A stretch of 64,000 nt of DNA, from contig NC_079975.1 in the NCBI RefSeq assembly GCF_029852145.1, forward strand, positions 25,301,364-25,365,363. Reading direction: 5' to 3'. This DNA is from Microplitis mediator. Taxonomy: Eukaryota > Arthropoda > Insecta > Hymenoptera > Braconidae. Positions 1 to 12,397 of the stretch are shown piece after piece. The position numbers were made by a program, and so were the translations under genes. The notes under the pieces are model-generated. The model did not search any database, was not told the DNA's origin, and worked only from the letters and a program-made list of their open reading frames with translations. Every line of letters begins with the position of its first letter. Position 1 is the first letter of the stretch.

Positions 1-892
1 TTATATGATAAGATATATGATTTATTTATATGACTGAAGTATAATATTTTTTTTTTTTTTTTATAATTGTTCCAGTGTAAAGCCGCATGTGCGACCTTTT
101 ACACTTTTTGCCTTTACATCGCAACTGCTTCCCTTCTTTATCTGCTTTTCATTGTGCGGCTGTGGCCCGACTTGTGCTTATACTGTACTACTTAACTTCG
201 GTGCCGCTTTTGACTGAAGTATAATATTTATACATGTAAATATATAATTATATAAATATATGTTGACATATATTTGTATAAATGTATGTTAATATATATT
301 TATATAGATATATGTTTATATATATTTGCACAAATATGAAACTAGAGATTTCAAGCTTTAAAATGCTTTTTTTAAATCTCGATACGATTATTTTTCATGA
401 AGTTACAGTCTTGCAAAAATCACTAAAAAATTTCTAAAATTTTTTTTTTTCCTTTAATTTTTGGTATGAGTGTATTTTTTAAATTATTTATGTATAATAA
501 TATCGAAATTTTTAAAATATTGAAATTATAAGTTTATATATAAAACGAAAATACAATTTGAGATGTAATATCATATGTATACAATTACATATATTATAAA
601 TTATATGGATTATGATAATATTGAAATTATAAATTAATTTATAAGATGAAATATATATTTTACGTTATAAATTAATATATAAAGCAGATATATAATTTTT
701 GATACAATATCACATGTATATAATCACATATATTATTAATAATATGGATTATTATAATATTAAACGTATAAATTATTATATGTGATCAATCATATATTAA
801 TCAATATTAATAATTTTGCCGCCATATATGTTGAGTTATTTATCATATTTTTGTTTATATATTATCGACAGTATATGGTTTTTCCATACGGG
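1..892. mobile_element. CCC/GGG-ended non-autonomous DNA transposon, left end outside window
   Basis: This is the AT-rich body of the same element seen complete at 25208-26132, 31294-32215, 48006-48928 and 55061-55981. The right terminus reads CATACGGG and ends at 892; the left end lies before the window. It abuts the left edge of the duplicated zen-A block at the TT of TTATGAG. A small retroposed insertion (50-210) interrupts it. No coding capacity is visible. Confidence 0.8.
31..229 (-). mobile_element. 161-bp retroposed insertion with poly(A) tail and 19-bp target duplication
   Basis: Bases 50-210 are flanked by perfect 19-bp direct repeats (TGACTGAAGTATAATATTT at 31-49 and 211-229). The insert begins with a T run, which is a poly(A) tail on the minus strand, so it has the hallmarks of target-primed reverse transcription. 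The minus-strand 5' end contains CACCGAAGTTAAGTAG, close to the 5S rRNA internal segment CACCGAAATTAAGCAG as recalled. It may be a 5'-truncated SINE with a 5S-like head or a small-RNA retrocopy. The other insertion-site copies of the host element lack it. Confidence 0.75.
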
Positions 893-1375
893 TTATGAGT
901 TTGATCTACTTTTCAAAATTTGGATTGGATAAAATTTTAAAAATTGTATAAACATTTAAATTTCATTAAATAAATTTACATTAATACCGGAATTTTTTTT
1001 TTCTATAAATTATTAGTTTTGAGTAAGACAGAAAAAAAAATATCGCCTAAATATGAAACACCCCAATATGCATACATTTATCTATTATAAATTTCAGTTT
1101 ATAAAAAAATTTAAGCGAGACCTATAAACGGTTTGTTCCCATTCAAACAGATCAAACTGCACCTGTGAGAGTTCTGAAAAAGGACGGCATCGTTCATTTA
1201 AGTGGGGATATCAAAAATTGTTGAATTCTCAAATCTTCATTAATTTGTATATTATTGATAGTTGGAGTAACATTAATGAATTTTTGTTATTTATTGTTTC
1301 AAGTACAGTAGGAGAGTAATTTTTTTTAAATAATTTCAAGTAAACCGCAATAAATATTTAAATCCTTTATCTGAT

Positions 1376-1408
1376 ACACTGTCTAGACGTTGGCGGCGCC
1401 AGTCTTTG
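1376..1408 (+). promoter_or_regulatory. Conserved upstream element of zen-A
   Basis: ACTGTCTAGACGTTGGCG followed by GCGCCAGTCTTTG lies about 450 bp before the zen-A start codon. Nearly the same sequence occurs before zen-C (40251-40283), and a shorter version lies upstream of inverted zen-B (24744-24766, minus). Conservation in the diverged zen-B promoter suggests a regulatory or core promoter role; that role is inferred. No clear TATA box follows it here. Confidence 0.5.
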
Positions 1409-1851
1409 TTATGAATGTAAAAATCTGACAATTAGACATAGAAACTATAGTGGAATCATGGAGGGGGTTCTAAACCAAAATCCTTCTCCAGTAGTTGTAT
1501 CAGGTGTGCTCCCTACCTCTGTACGAATCAGGTAGCCTTTGACCAAAGAGACCTCAGTTCTTACAATACCGTTGTAGAGTTAGTGTCGTGTCTTACTTCA
1601 TTCGAAAACTGAGTGTAATAGAAAATTAAATTCAAGTAAACATATTCACTTGACTTATAATAGTAAAAGCTCGAACAAGTTCACTTCATCAAACTATAAT
1701 ATTTATTATTTTCACTATTTAAGTAAACTAATAGTTCAATTAAGAAATTTTACTTGAAAATATCCACGTTTTTCTCTCAGTGAACGAATTTGAAAATAAT
1801 TTTTCGGTTTTTGTTAAATCAAAATAATTATATTAACGAAATAAATTCAAA

Positions 1852-4082
1852 ATGTCTTACACTGATTCAACCGAAAAGTGCATCGAGTTTCTCGCAACTT
1901 TAGAGTTGCCACCGTATCCGTCTTCACCTGAAAGCATGAGAACGAGCCTGTCAGAGGAGTGGAATTACAACCACCAATCAAGTCGTAATCATTCACCTCT
2001 TTCCGATGCTGTTAATTCACCTCTTACTGATGCTGTTAATACGAACAATACTTCGGAAGCAGCCAATTCAAATTCCGAGTTTTTGAATCAACAATCATTT
2101 CAGCATCAACAATTAACAGAGCCATTCATCAACGGAGACATTAACAAATTACCAAATGAAGAACTTCAGCAACAACAAGATCGGTGTCTTGAAAATGAAT
2201 CACCTTTACAAAAAGCAGAGCGAACTAGTACAAAAAGTAAGGTTTTATTATTTTGAATAATTATTACGTATTACTCTTTAATAATTATTTAAGCCTCATG
2301 TGTATGGTAATTCATTCATTCATTCAGGAGATAAGAGCTTTAGTATTTATTATTAACTATTAATTAATTGGTCAAGAGTCTGATTATAAATTTAAATTAT
2401 TTTTTTGATTTTTTTTTACATTCGTTTATTGAATTTCTGAAAATTGTCTTAATTAAATTTTTTTTTCTTTTTTGAAATTTTTGAAAATCCGATTCAATGT
2501 CTTAACACGTTTACTTGTATCAAGTAATCATGCAGTAGCGATTATTGCGGCGGGCTATAGTTTTAAAATTAATTAACTATAGTTTAAATGCTAATTGCAT
2601 AATATTTTATTAAACAAATATCAGTAGTATGTAAGAACATATTTTTACGATCATTTTTTTTTTATACCGTAACTATAAAATTAACTGCGTAGATATTGCT
2701 TACTAACAAGTGATATACAAATATAATAATTATTTTTTTTTTAATTTTACAGAAAAGAGTCAACAAAGACGAGCACGAACTGCATTTACTACGGAGCAGC
2801 TCAATGAGCTCGAAAAAATTTTCAGTGCAAACAATCACTTATGCCGTCGGACCAGAATTAATACTGCAAATAAATTGAAACTCACCGAAAGACAGGTGAG
2901 AAAATTTGATATTTTTTTATTACTTATTAGTGACATATCTGTAAGATATAGTAGAAAGTTTTTTTTTAATGAGATTATGAGATCATTTCTTAAATAGTAA
3001 GAAATATTTGTTAAATACAAAAGAATGATGTTTAAGAAATGATTTCTTAAATACTAAAAAATCTTTTTTAAATGCTAAGAAATCCTCATATCAGTGTAAC
3101 TTCAATTACTTTATTACAAGGAATAGTCTCAATTATAAAATTGCAAACTATAATACTCGAAGGCCCGGTTTGCGCACTAATAACTGTAATTTTTCCACTG
3201 CTCTCTTTTCCGTGTAGTTTGAATTTAAGCCGAGAAATTTGTAAACAAACGTTCGAAATAAATTTTGGAAAATTTTTTCGAAAAAAATTAAATTTTGGCT
3301 GAAGCTGGAAAAAAAAAAAGACAAGTAAATTTGTTTTTTTAAGCCTAAAGCAAAATATAATTTCGGTTATTTGTAATTAGTAATAAAATAGCGACCATCG
3401 ACAGTAATAAAAATATTCCTTAATCTTATTTTCTAAAATTATTAAATTTATAATTATTTTACAGGTCAAGGTATGGTTTCAGAATCGTAGAATGAAGAAG
3501 AAAAAAACTACCTCAAGTAAAGTCGATACAAACGACAAGAACAATTTAAATCCTCTGAAGAATGGAAGAAATCAGTTACTTGCCGCTGAATACGTTCAGC
3601 GTAGACGAATGAACCCACTTGGATTAGGTTCAACTATACATTACCATCATTCGCCACCGATTCAAGATATGGGTTTTAAAATCAACGGTAACTACTGGAC
3701 GAATGGTACCAACTACCAACCGGCATACAGCGGAAGTATGCAAAATGCTACCATTTATACTGAATCTTCTGAGGCCCAAATGTATAATAACAACATTAAT
3801 AATTATTATTCACCCGTCAATGGGTTCTATAATAATAATAATAATAACTATACCGGTTATTATGTAAACCCTGTTGACTACATAGATTATAACTATAAAG
3901 AACACACTACTGTCACTGGCTATCCGGCTAATAACAGTAACTGTTATACATACCGAGTAATTCCTGATTCAGAGCAAACCCTTAACTCTGTCCCAGGAAT
4001 TACACCATCGAATGAGTTAAACAACAATATCGATAGTGTCAATTATTCAAGCACTACCCATAATCTCTATCAACTTCAGTAA
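1852..4082 (+). CDS. zen: zen-like (Hox3-class) homeobox protein, copy A
   Basis: A homeodomain transcription factor, expected to be nuclear and to bind DNA. Exons 1852-2236, 2753-2895 and 3465-4082 join in frame (1146 nt, 381 aa) with GT-AG borders in phases 1 and 0. The homeodomain spans about residues 133-192. It has LELEK-type helix 1 residues, HLCRRTRI in helix 2 and WFQNRRMK in helix 3 (Gln50, Asn51). The second intron falls between homeodomain positions 44 and 45. Exon 1 carries a YPSSPESMRTS...SEEW motif shared with copy C. The C-terminal part is rich in Asn and Tyr, partly from an AAT repeat. An AATAAA lies at 4199-4204. In Diptera and beetles zen patterns extra-embryonic tissue; that role here is inferred. 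A divergent HOX3-derived paralogue is the alternative name. Confidence 0.88.
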
Positions 4083-4312
4083 ACAATGGGATTTAATAGA
4101 TGTCATTATTAAGTAAGGCCAATATTTTTGTGTAATGTTAAGTCATTAAGAAGGGAGTGTGTAAATAATGATCAAGTATTTAATTCATGGGTAATTAGAA
4201 TAAAAGTCAGTAGATAAAATTATAATTAAATAAATAGTGAAGATGTAAAATATGGAATTCAATTGAATTGCTAATAATATTATAAGAATACTATTGATAA
4301 TTTAGTATATAC

Positions 4313-4799
4313 ACTGTAAAAAGAGCGGTGTTAAAAATGGACTCATTTCAACTCCTTCCGGTGTTAAAATAAAATTACACTGGTGTAAAAGGAGTAATTC
4401 ACCGGTGTTAAAAATACCGGTGTTAAATCGGGGTAACCGGTGTAAAAGCGGGGTAACCGGCGTAAAAACAGGGTACTGCGCTTGCTTGGAGTATTAACTT
4501 TAAAGATTATAAAACACGAACAAATGTCAGTTCTTTATGAAAATTAATAATAAATATCATTTACTTACCAGTATAGTGATCGAGTAAAAATATTTACAAA
4601 GTAAAATATTTTAACACTGGCCTAGAACATTTACACCGGCTGCGGTGTTTTTTTAACACCGGAGAATTTTTTTTTACACCGGTACAGAATATTTACATCG
4701 GTGGCGGCGTTATTTTCACTCCGCTTTCGGTGTTGAAATTTAACACCGCCAATTTTAACACCTACACCGCTTGGACTTACCCTGGTGATTTTTTACAGT
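4313..4799. mobile_element. ACTGTAAAAA-ended MITE in the zen-A 3' flank
   Basis: Terminal repeats ACTGTAAAAA/TTTTTACAGT enclose many ACCGGTGTTAAAA-type motifs. A second copy in the opposite orientation is at 27423-27937. The matching place downstream of zen-C (about 43655) is empty, so it inserted after the blocks duplicated. It has no coding capacity. The superfamily is unassigned, since the exact target duplication could not be fixed. Confidence 0.75.
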
Positions 4800-5851
4800 A
4801 TAGAATTTTATGCTCTTTTAAATTACTTATTTTACTATTTATATTTATTAATTCTTATTTGTGGAAACTTATAGTGTTAGGTAAGAAGACACCAAATACT
4901 ATTATTACTGAGATTGTAAGAACTTCGATTAATTAAGATATTTTTAATGCTATTACTTTTTTTTTTAAATTACTTTGTGCAAATAAGTTAAGCTTTTATA
5001 CTGAAAATTAAGTATTTTATTTTGGAGGATAATTGTAAGCAATAATTATAATATTTCATTTAAGGTTGTAATCACTATTCATAAATTATGTAATGACTTC
5101 ACTGCTACAGTAAAACATAAGCACATATCGAGAGTGTATCTGTGGCGTTCTAGGGTTTATGATGGCGCTGTCCGCGGTGTACAGCAATTTTACTTCTCGA
5201 GTACTTTTAAAAATGAGCAATGCAGTCAGGAAAAAAATACTTTTGCGTATGCGATCGTTTGACGATTACAAAAAATTACGTCTGTTACTATTGTTATTAA
5301 AGGATTTATTGTTAGTCGTTGTAGTACTGATAACCAATGCACAATCATAGACAATGATCTTTGAGTACGTATACTACTTTATTAGTTAATGAACTACAAT
5401 GAGCTGTGATTGAAAAAAATATGAAATTTTTTAAACGTTTTATGTTTAAACAAAAATTTCTTGTAAAAATGTGAATCATTGATAACGTTAGAACTCTGAA
5501 GTATTATACAGAATGTGTAAGGTAAAAGCCATATATTTTTAAACATGCACGTACACGGATCGATAATTTTATTACATACTGGAAAAAAAAAATTATAATT
5601 TTCAAATTTATAAGGATATTTAAGTTAAATTGATATGTGTTTTTCATGACTAAATTTATTGATATTTAAACGAAAACATTAACTCATATATACTAGTCAT
5701 ATAGTATATATATATCTACTGGGTAGTTAAATATTCATTAACAGTGATTTAAAATTCGTTTAGTCATTTATAATTATACAAATAGAACTCATGTCTTACC
5801 AGATATATCTCACCTTGTTAACACAAGGTTGTATTGTATGGGTGTTGATAT

Positions 5852-6002
5852 CCCTTATTAAACAAAAGGATTCAAAAGTATTAAAAAGGATTTGATTTTT
5901 AATCGTTTTGAATACTTTCTAATTCTTCAAATCCTTTTTAATACTATCTCTTATGGGCGTTTAACATGTGAAATCATTTTTAATACTTTTATTTAACAAG
6001 GG
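5852..6002. mobile_element. 151-bp CCC/GGG-ended MITE in block P1
   Basis: It starts CCCTTATTAAAC and ends TTTAACAAGGG, with a 2-bp duplication AT at 5850-5851 and 6003-6004. The paralogous P3 block has the empty site, TTGATATTTTATT, near 38715. Removing the element and one AT restores that sequence exactly. Confidence 0.85.
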
Positions 6003-6245
6003 ATTTTATTGTGCGAATTTGTTGCTCAAAAAAATATAAGAGATACTGGGGCACAACGGACTCCTTTAAAAATTTGCTAAAGAAAATTTTCTTCTCATCA
6101 TCATATTTCTACGAGTTTGATATATTTATTTAGCATCACAGCGATACGAAATACTCAGGGTACGACAGACTCCCATAAAAATTTGAAAAAAAAAAAAAAA
6201 ATTTTCATATTATTATTTCATGAGTTTGATCTATTTTCAAATTTC

Positions 6246-7007
6246 TCGACAGGAACAAATATGTTGTTCTTGAAAAAAAATTAGAATTATAAGTTTGCAG
6301 TCATTAAAAATAAATAAGGTCTTTACAAAATTTTTTTGCGGTCTGGAATTTGTTTTTAAGTGGAATAGGGATAGGGGTGGGGGGGGGGGGGGTCTTAAAC
6401 GGATTCTTTTTCTTGAAAAATATCAAAATTAATGACAAAAATTTTTTTTTTAATCTTCTAAATTTTGAAAAAGTATGAAGGAGGGAAAGTTAGCAGTTTT
6501 TGAAAATCATTAAACTCTACGAATTTTGGGTAAAAATAAAATATATATAAAAAATTTTGTACTTTTCTATACTGGAAAGCTGTATAAATTTTTTTTTTTT
6601 TTCACTTTTCGGACAACAGGAATTTATTTATTTTTATTAAGAATTATACTAATGAAGTAACCCTATAGCGCTTCTCGGCGTTTCCCCCACTTTGAATGAA
6701 CATTGAGGCCAGTGCTGCCAGAACGTGCGATATTTTTACTCCCTCCTGCCATTACACTCCATGCTATTTCACCACGGGAAGGAGTAAAAATATCGCACGA
6801 TCTGGCAGCACTAATTGAGGCTGGCGAAGAGGTGGAAGAAGAGGCCGTACGACGAGACCCAACGTGACGTCATCTAGTTTCCCTCACTCTTTCCCTTATT
6901 ATATTGCTTATTGTTAATTGTCCATATTATACGATTAGTTGTCGGATTTAATAATGTTTATACGTTAAATAAATATTTAGTTCTATCTACTAACAAATAA
7001 AATATAT
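6246..7007. other. Intergenic stretch, mostly low complexity
   Basis: AT-rich sequence with a G run near 6379. A CG-containing patch at 6823-6905 carries TGACGTCA. A 104-bp hAT-type MITE lies at 6710-6813 (listed separately). No convincing coding exon was found. Confidence 0.5.
6710..6813. mobile_element. 104-bp hAT-type MITE
   Basis: Inverted repeats CAGTGCTGCCAGA.../...TCTGGCAGCACTA are flanked by a perfect 8-bp duplication ATTGAGGC at 6702-6709 and 6814-6821. The 8-bp duplication and the YAG-type end fit hAT. It folds as a hairpin over almost its whole length. Confidence 0.85.
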
Positions 7008-7799
7008 ATGGGGCATTCCACGCCAAATCGACTACTTTTGACCCCGACCCCTTTCGATTTGGCTAAAAATTTTTTTTCCTTATATACCCCATTAAAATCA
7101 TTTTTCAGAAAATTTTCAAATTTTTTTACCTATCCCAAAAAAAGTTATGAATTTTCCAAAAATAAGGCTTTTATTTTATCAAATAGCTATAACTTCTTCA
7201 AAAATTGACTAATCGGGACGTTTTTTTTTTCAAAATTTTTATCATTGAATGTACTTATTCAAACAAAATACAAAAAAATTTTATGATGATAAACTCTATG
7301 AAATTTTCGGCTTTTTTGAAAAAAACCGTGATTTTCTTAAAGTTCGTTATTTTTTATTTTTTTTTTTTTTTTCTCAAAAAAAACTTCATTTAATTCTGCA
7401 ATTTTTCCCGCCAATCCTAGAGTGGGCCGACTATTCCTTCTATTTTTTTTTATCAATTGAAAAAAAAATTTTTGCCCAGTTGGGCTTATTTTACAAAACA
7501 TCAGTCTGGAAATTTTTGAGGACTTAAAGATAACGGCCGACTTTGAAGAATTGAGACGGAAAAATTTATTGAAAGTGGTAATCCTCGAAAAAATTTGCAT
7601 TTTTTTCAAAAAAGAAAAAAAAGTTGAAGACACTTACAAACAATTTTATTGTAACTTTTTTTAGAAACTAGACCTAAAAACAAAGAAAATAAAAAAAGAA
7701 ATTGCCGTTTGGTTCATTTTTGACCATGTCACAGGCTGTCGAAAAAAAAATCTAACGTCCATCGCTATTTCAAAAGCCTGTAACTTGTTCGAAAATTAA
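7008..7799. repeat. Repeat-like leader preceding the satellite array
   Basis: Begins GGGGCATTCCACGCCAAATC and runs through T- and A-rich sequence to the satellite edge. It looks like dispersed repeat DNA and lacks a believable gene. Open frames here (for example near 7250-7630) are artefacts of low complexity. Confidence 0.4.
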
Positions 7800-10700
7800 A
7801 CGTCGAGACGGCCCTATACGCGTCGATAACTTTAGAGACGTTAAATCCAACCGTAAATTAAAAGATCGACCACGTTAACATCGTCACTTAACAATAGAAA
7901 TTTATTTATGACTTTTAAGAACCCGAAAATCCAAGTAATTTTCAAATTTTTTGATGTTTGGGTCAGTGGAACAGTCGAGACGGCCCTATACGCGTCGATA
8001 ACTCTAAAGACGTTAATCCGGACCCTAAATTAGAATATCGACAACCTTAACATCGTCACTTAACAATAGATATTAATTTATAACTTTTGAGAACCCAAAA
8101 ATCCAAGTTATTCCCGTATTTTTTGATGTTTGGGTCCGTGGAACAGTCGAGACGGCCCTATACGCGTCGATAACTCGAGAAACGTTAAATCGGACCCTAA
8201 ATTAAAAAATCGACCACCTTAACATCGTCACTTAACAATAGAAATTAATTTATAACTTTTGAGAACCCAAAAATCCAAGTTATTCCCGTATTTTTTGATG
8301 TTTGGGTCCGTGGGACAGTCGAGACGGCCCTATACGCGTCGATAACTCTAGAGACGATGAATCGGACCCTAATTCAAAAGATTGACCACCGTAACATCGT
8401 CACTTAACGATAGAAATTTATTTATGAATGTTGAGAACTCAAAAATCCAAGTAATTTTCGAATTTTTGGATGTTTGGGTCAGTGGATCAGTCGAGACGGC
8501 CGAATACGCGTCGATAACTCAAGAGACGTTAAATCGGACCCTAAATTAAAAAATCGACCACTTTAACATCGTCACTTAACAATAGAAATTTATTCATGAC
8601 TTTTAAGAACCCAAAAACCCATATTATTTTCGTATTCTTGGATGTTTGGGTCTGTGGAACAGTCGAGACGGCCCTATACGCGTCGATAACTCTAGAGACG
8701 TTAAATCGGACCCTAAATTAAAAAATCGACCACTTTAACATCGTCACTTAACGATTGGAATTCATTTATAACTTTTGAGAACCCAAAAATCCAAGTTATT
8801 TTCGTATTTTTGGATGTTTGGGTCCGTGGGACAGTCGAGACGGCCCTATACGCGTCGATAACTCAAGAGACGTTAAATCGGACCCTAAATTAAAAAATCG
8901 ACCACTTTAACATCGTCACTTAACGATTGGAATTCATTTATAACTTTTGAGAACCCAAAAATCCAAGTTATTTTTGTATTTTTGGATGTTTGGGTCCGTG
9001 GAACAGTCGAGACGGCCCTATACGCGTCGATAACTCTAGAGACGTTAAATCGGACCCTAATTCAAAAGATCGAACACCCTAACATCGTCACTTAACGATA
9101 GAAATTTATTTATGACTGTTGAGAACTCAAAAACCCATATTATTTTCGTATTCTTGGATGTTTTGGTCCGTGGAACAGTCGAGACGGCCCTATACGCGTC
9201 GATAACTCGAGAGACGTTAAATCGGACCCTAAATTAAAAAATCGACCACCTTAACATCGTCACTAAACGATAGAAATTTATTTATGACTTTTGAGAACCC
9301 GAAAATCCAAGTAATTTTCGAATTTTTGGATGTTTGGGTCAGTGGATCAGTCGAGACGGCCGAATACGCGTCGATAACTCAAGAGACGTTAAATCGGACC
9401 CTAAATTAAAAAATCGACCACTTTAACATCGTCACTTAACGATTGGAATTCATTTATAACTTTTGAAAACCCAAAAATCCAAGTTATTTTCGTATTTTTG
9501 GATGTTTGGGTCCGTGGAACAGTCGAGACGGCCCTATACGCGTCGATAACTCTAGAGACGTTAAATCGGACCCTAATTCAAAAGATCGACCACCTTAACA
9601 TCGTCACTAAACGATTGGAATTCGTTTATGACTGTTGAGAACTCAAAAACCCATATTATTTCAGTATTCTTGGATGTTTTGGTTCGTGGGACAGTCGAGA
9701 CGGCCCTATACGCGTCGATAACTCGAGAGACGTTAAATCGGACCCTAAATTAAAAAATCGACCACCTTAACATCGTCACTAAACGATTGGAATTCATTTA
9801 TGACTGTTGAGAACTCAAAAACCCATATTATTTCAGTATTCTTGGATGTTTTGGTCCGTGGGACAGTCGAGACGGCCCTATACGCGTCGATAACTCTAGA
9901 GACGTTTAATTTGACCCTGAATTAAAAGATCGACAACCCTAACATCGTCACTTAACAATAGAAATTTATTTATGATTTTTGAGAACCCAAAAACCCATAT
10001 TATTTTCGTTTTCTTGAATGTTTGGGTCCGTGGGACAGTCGCGACGGCCCTATACGCGTCGATAACTCTGGAGACGTTAAATCGGACCCTAAATTGAAAG
10101 ATCGACCACCTTAACATCGTCACTTAACGATAGAAATTTATTTATGACTTTTGAGAACCCAAAAACCCATATTATTTTCGTATTCTTGAATGTTTGGGTC
10201 CGTGGGACAGTCGCGACGGCCCTATACGCGTCGATAACTCTGGAGACGTTAAATCGGACCCTAAATTAAAAGATTGACCACCTTAACATCGTCACTTAAC
10301 AATAGAAATTTATTTATGATTTTTGAGAACCCAAAAACCCATATTGAATTCGTATTCTTGGATGTTTTGGTCCGTAAGACAGTCGAGAAAACCCTATATG
10401 CGTCGATATCTCTAGAAACGTTTAATAGGACCCTAAATTAAAATATCGATCACCTTAACATCGTCACTCAACAATAGAAATTTATTTATGACTTTTGAGA
10501 ACCAAAAAACCCATATTGAATTCGTATTCTTTGATGTTTGGGACCGTGGGACAGTCGAGACGGCCCTATACGCGTCGATAACTCTAGAGACGTTAAATCG
10601 GACGCTAATTCAAAAGATCGACCACCTTAACATCGTCACTTAACAATAGAAATTAATTTATAACTTTGGAGAACCCAAAAATCCAAGTTATTTTCGTATT

Positions 10701-12397
10701 TTTGGATGTTTGGGTCCGTGGAACAGTCGAGACGGCCCTATACGCGTCGATAACTCTAGAGACGATGAATAGGACCCTAATTCAAAAGATCGACCACCCT
10801 AACATCGTCACTTAACGATACAAATTAATTTATAACTTTGGAGAACCCAAAAATTCAAATTATTTCCGTATTCTTGAATGTTTGGGTCCGTAGGGCAGTA
10901 AAGACGGCCCTATACGCGTCGATAACTCTAGAGACGTTGAATCGGACCCTAATTCAAAATATCGACCACCTTAACATCGTCACTTAAGAATAGAAATTTA
11001 TTTATAACTCTTGAGAACCCAAAAATTCAAATTATTTCCGTACTCTTGGATGTTTGGGTCCGTGGAACAGTCGAGACGGCCCCATACGCGTCGATAACAC
11101 GAGAGACGATAAATCGGACCCTAATTCAAAAATCGACCACCTTAACATCGTCACTTAACAATGGAAATTTATTTATGACTTTTAAGAACCCGAAAATCCA
11201 AGTAATTTCCAAATTTTTGAATGTTTTGGTCCGTGGGACAGTCGAGACGGCCCTATACGCGTCGATAACACTAGAGACGTTGAATCTGACCCTGAATTGA
11301 AAGATCGACCACCTCTACGTCGTCACTTAACAATAGAAATTAATTTATGACTTTTAAGGACCCAAAAACCCATATTATTTCAGTATTCTTGGATGTTTTA
11401 GTCCGTGGGACAGTCGAGACGGGCCTAAACGCGTCGATAACTCTAGAGACGTTAAATCTGACCCTGAATTAAAAGATCGACCACCTCTACATCGTCACTT
11501 AACAATAGAAATTGATTTATGACTTTTAAGAACCCAAAAACCCATATTATTTTCGTACTCTTGGATGTTTGGGTCCGTGGAACAGTCGAGACGGCCCTAT
11601 ACGCGTCGATAACTCTAGAGACGTTAATCCGGACCCTAAATTAAAATATCGACAACCTTAACATCGTCACTTAACAATAGAAATTAATTTCTAACTTTTG
11701 AGAACCCAAAAATCCAAGTTATTCCCGTATTTTTTGATGTTTGGGTCCGTGGAACAGTCGAGACGGCCCTATACGCGTCGATAACTCTAGAGACGTTGAA
11801 TCGGACCCTAATTCGAAAGATCGACCACCTTAACATCGTCACTTAACAATAGAAATTTACTTATGACTTTTGAGAACCCAAAAATCCAAGTTATTTTCGT
11901 ATTTTTGGATGTTTGGGTCCGTGGAACAGTCGAGACGGCCCTATACGCGTCGATAACTCTAGAGACGTTAATCCGGACCCTAAATTAAAATATCGACCAC
12001 CTTAACATCGTCACTTAACGATAGGAATTCATTTATGACTGTTGAGAACTCAAAAACCCATATTATTTCAGTATTCTTGGATGTTTTGGTCCGTGGGACA
12101 GTCGAGACGGCCCTATACGCGTCGATAACTCTAGAGACGTTTAATCTGACCCTGAATTAAAAGATCGACCACCTCAACATCGTTACTTAACAATAGAAAT
12201 TGATTTATGACTTTTAAGAACCCAAAAACCTATATTATTTTCGTATTCTTGAATGTTTGGGTCCGTGGGACAGTCGCGACGGCCCTATACGCGTCGATAA
12301 CTCTAGAGACGTTAAATCCGACCCTAAATTAGAAGATCGACAACCTTAACATCGTCACTTAACAATAGAAATTTATTTATAATTTTTGAGAACCCAA
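7800..12397. repeat. 172-bp satellite array, about 27 units
   Basis: The landmark CGGCCCTATACGCGTC recurs at 7809, 7981, 8153, 8325, 8497 and 8669, always 172 bp apart. The last is at 12280, 26 periods from the first, so almost no net indel has accumulated. A CGGCCGAATACG variant occurs at 8497 and 9357, exactly five units (860 bp) apart, and the flanking variants match too. This suggests amplification of multi-unit blocks. Units carry an ACGCGT site and a TCGAGACGG core. Short open frames inside it are chance. Confidence 0.95.

Larger units (their letters stand above)
893..6245. repeat. Duplicated zen-A block (Z1 893-5076, P1 5079-6245)
   Basis: Bases 893-5076 match 39767-43934 (the zen-C block) through the 5' flank, exons, introns and 3' flank. 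Bases 5079-6245 match 37889-39766 (block P), which lies upstream of zen-C. The orders are Z1-P1 here and P3-Z3 at the other locus. P1 continues about 20 bp into Z-type sequence (GAGTTTGATCTA near 6221-6233) before homology stops. This suggests an old array of P-Z units with a lost middle copy. P includes a conserved stretch around 5137-5345 whose possible frame is stopped early in the other copy, so it is probably not coding. Confidence 0.8.

Noticed and set aside
5159..5350. A 63-codon leucine-rich frame in conserved block P1
   Set aside because: The paralogous copy at about 37977 has an early stop, so conservation is not at the protein level.
11046..11300. An 84-codon frame inside the satellite
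   Set aside because: It repeats with the satellite unit and is broken in neighbouring units.
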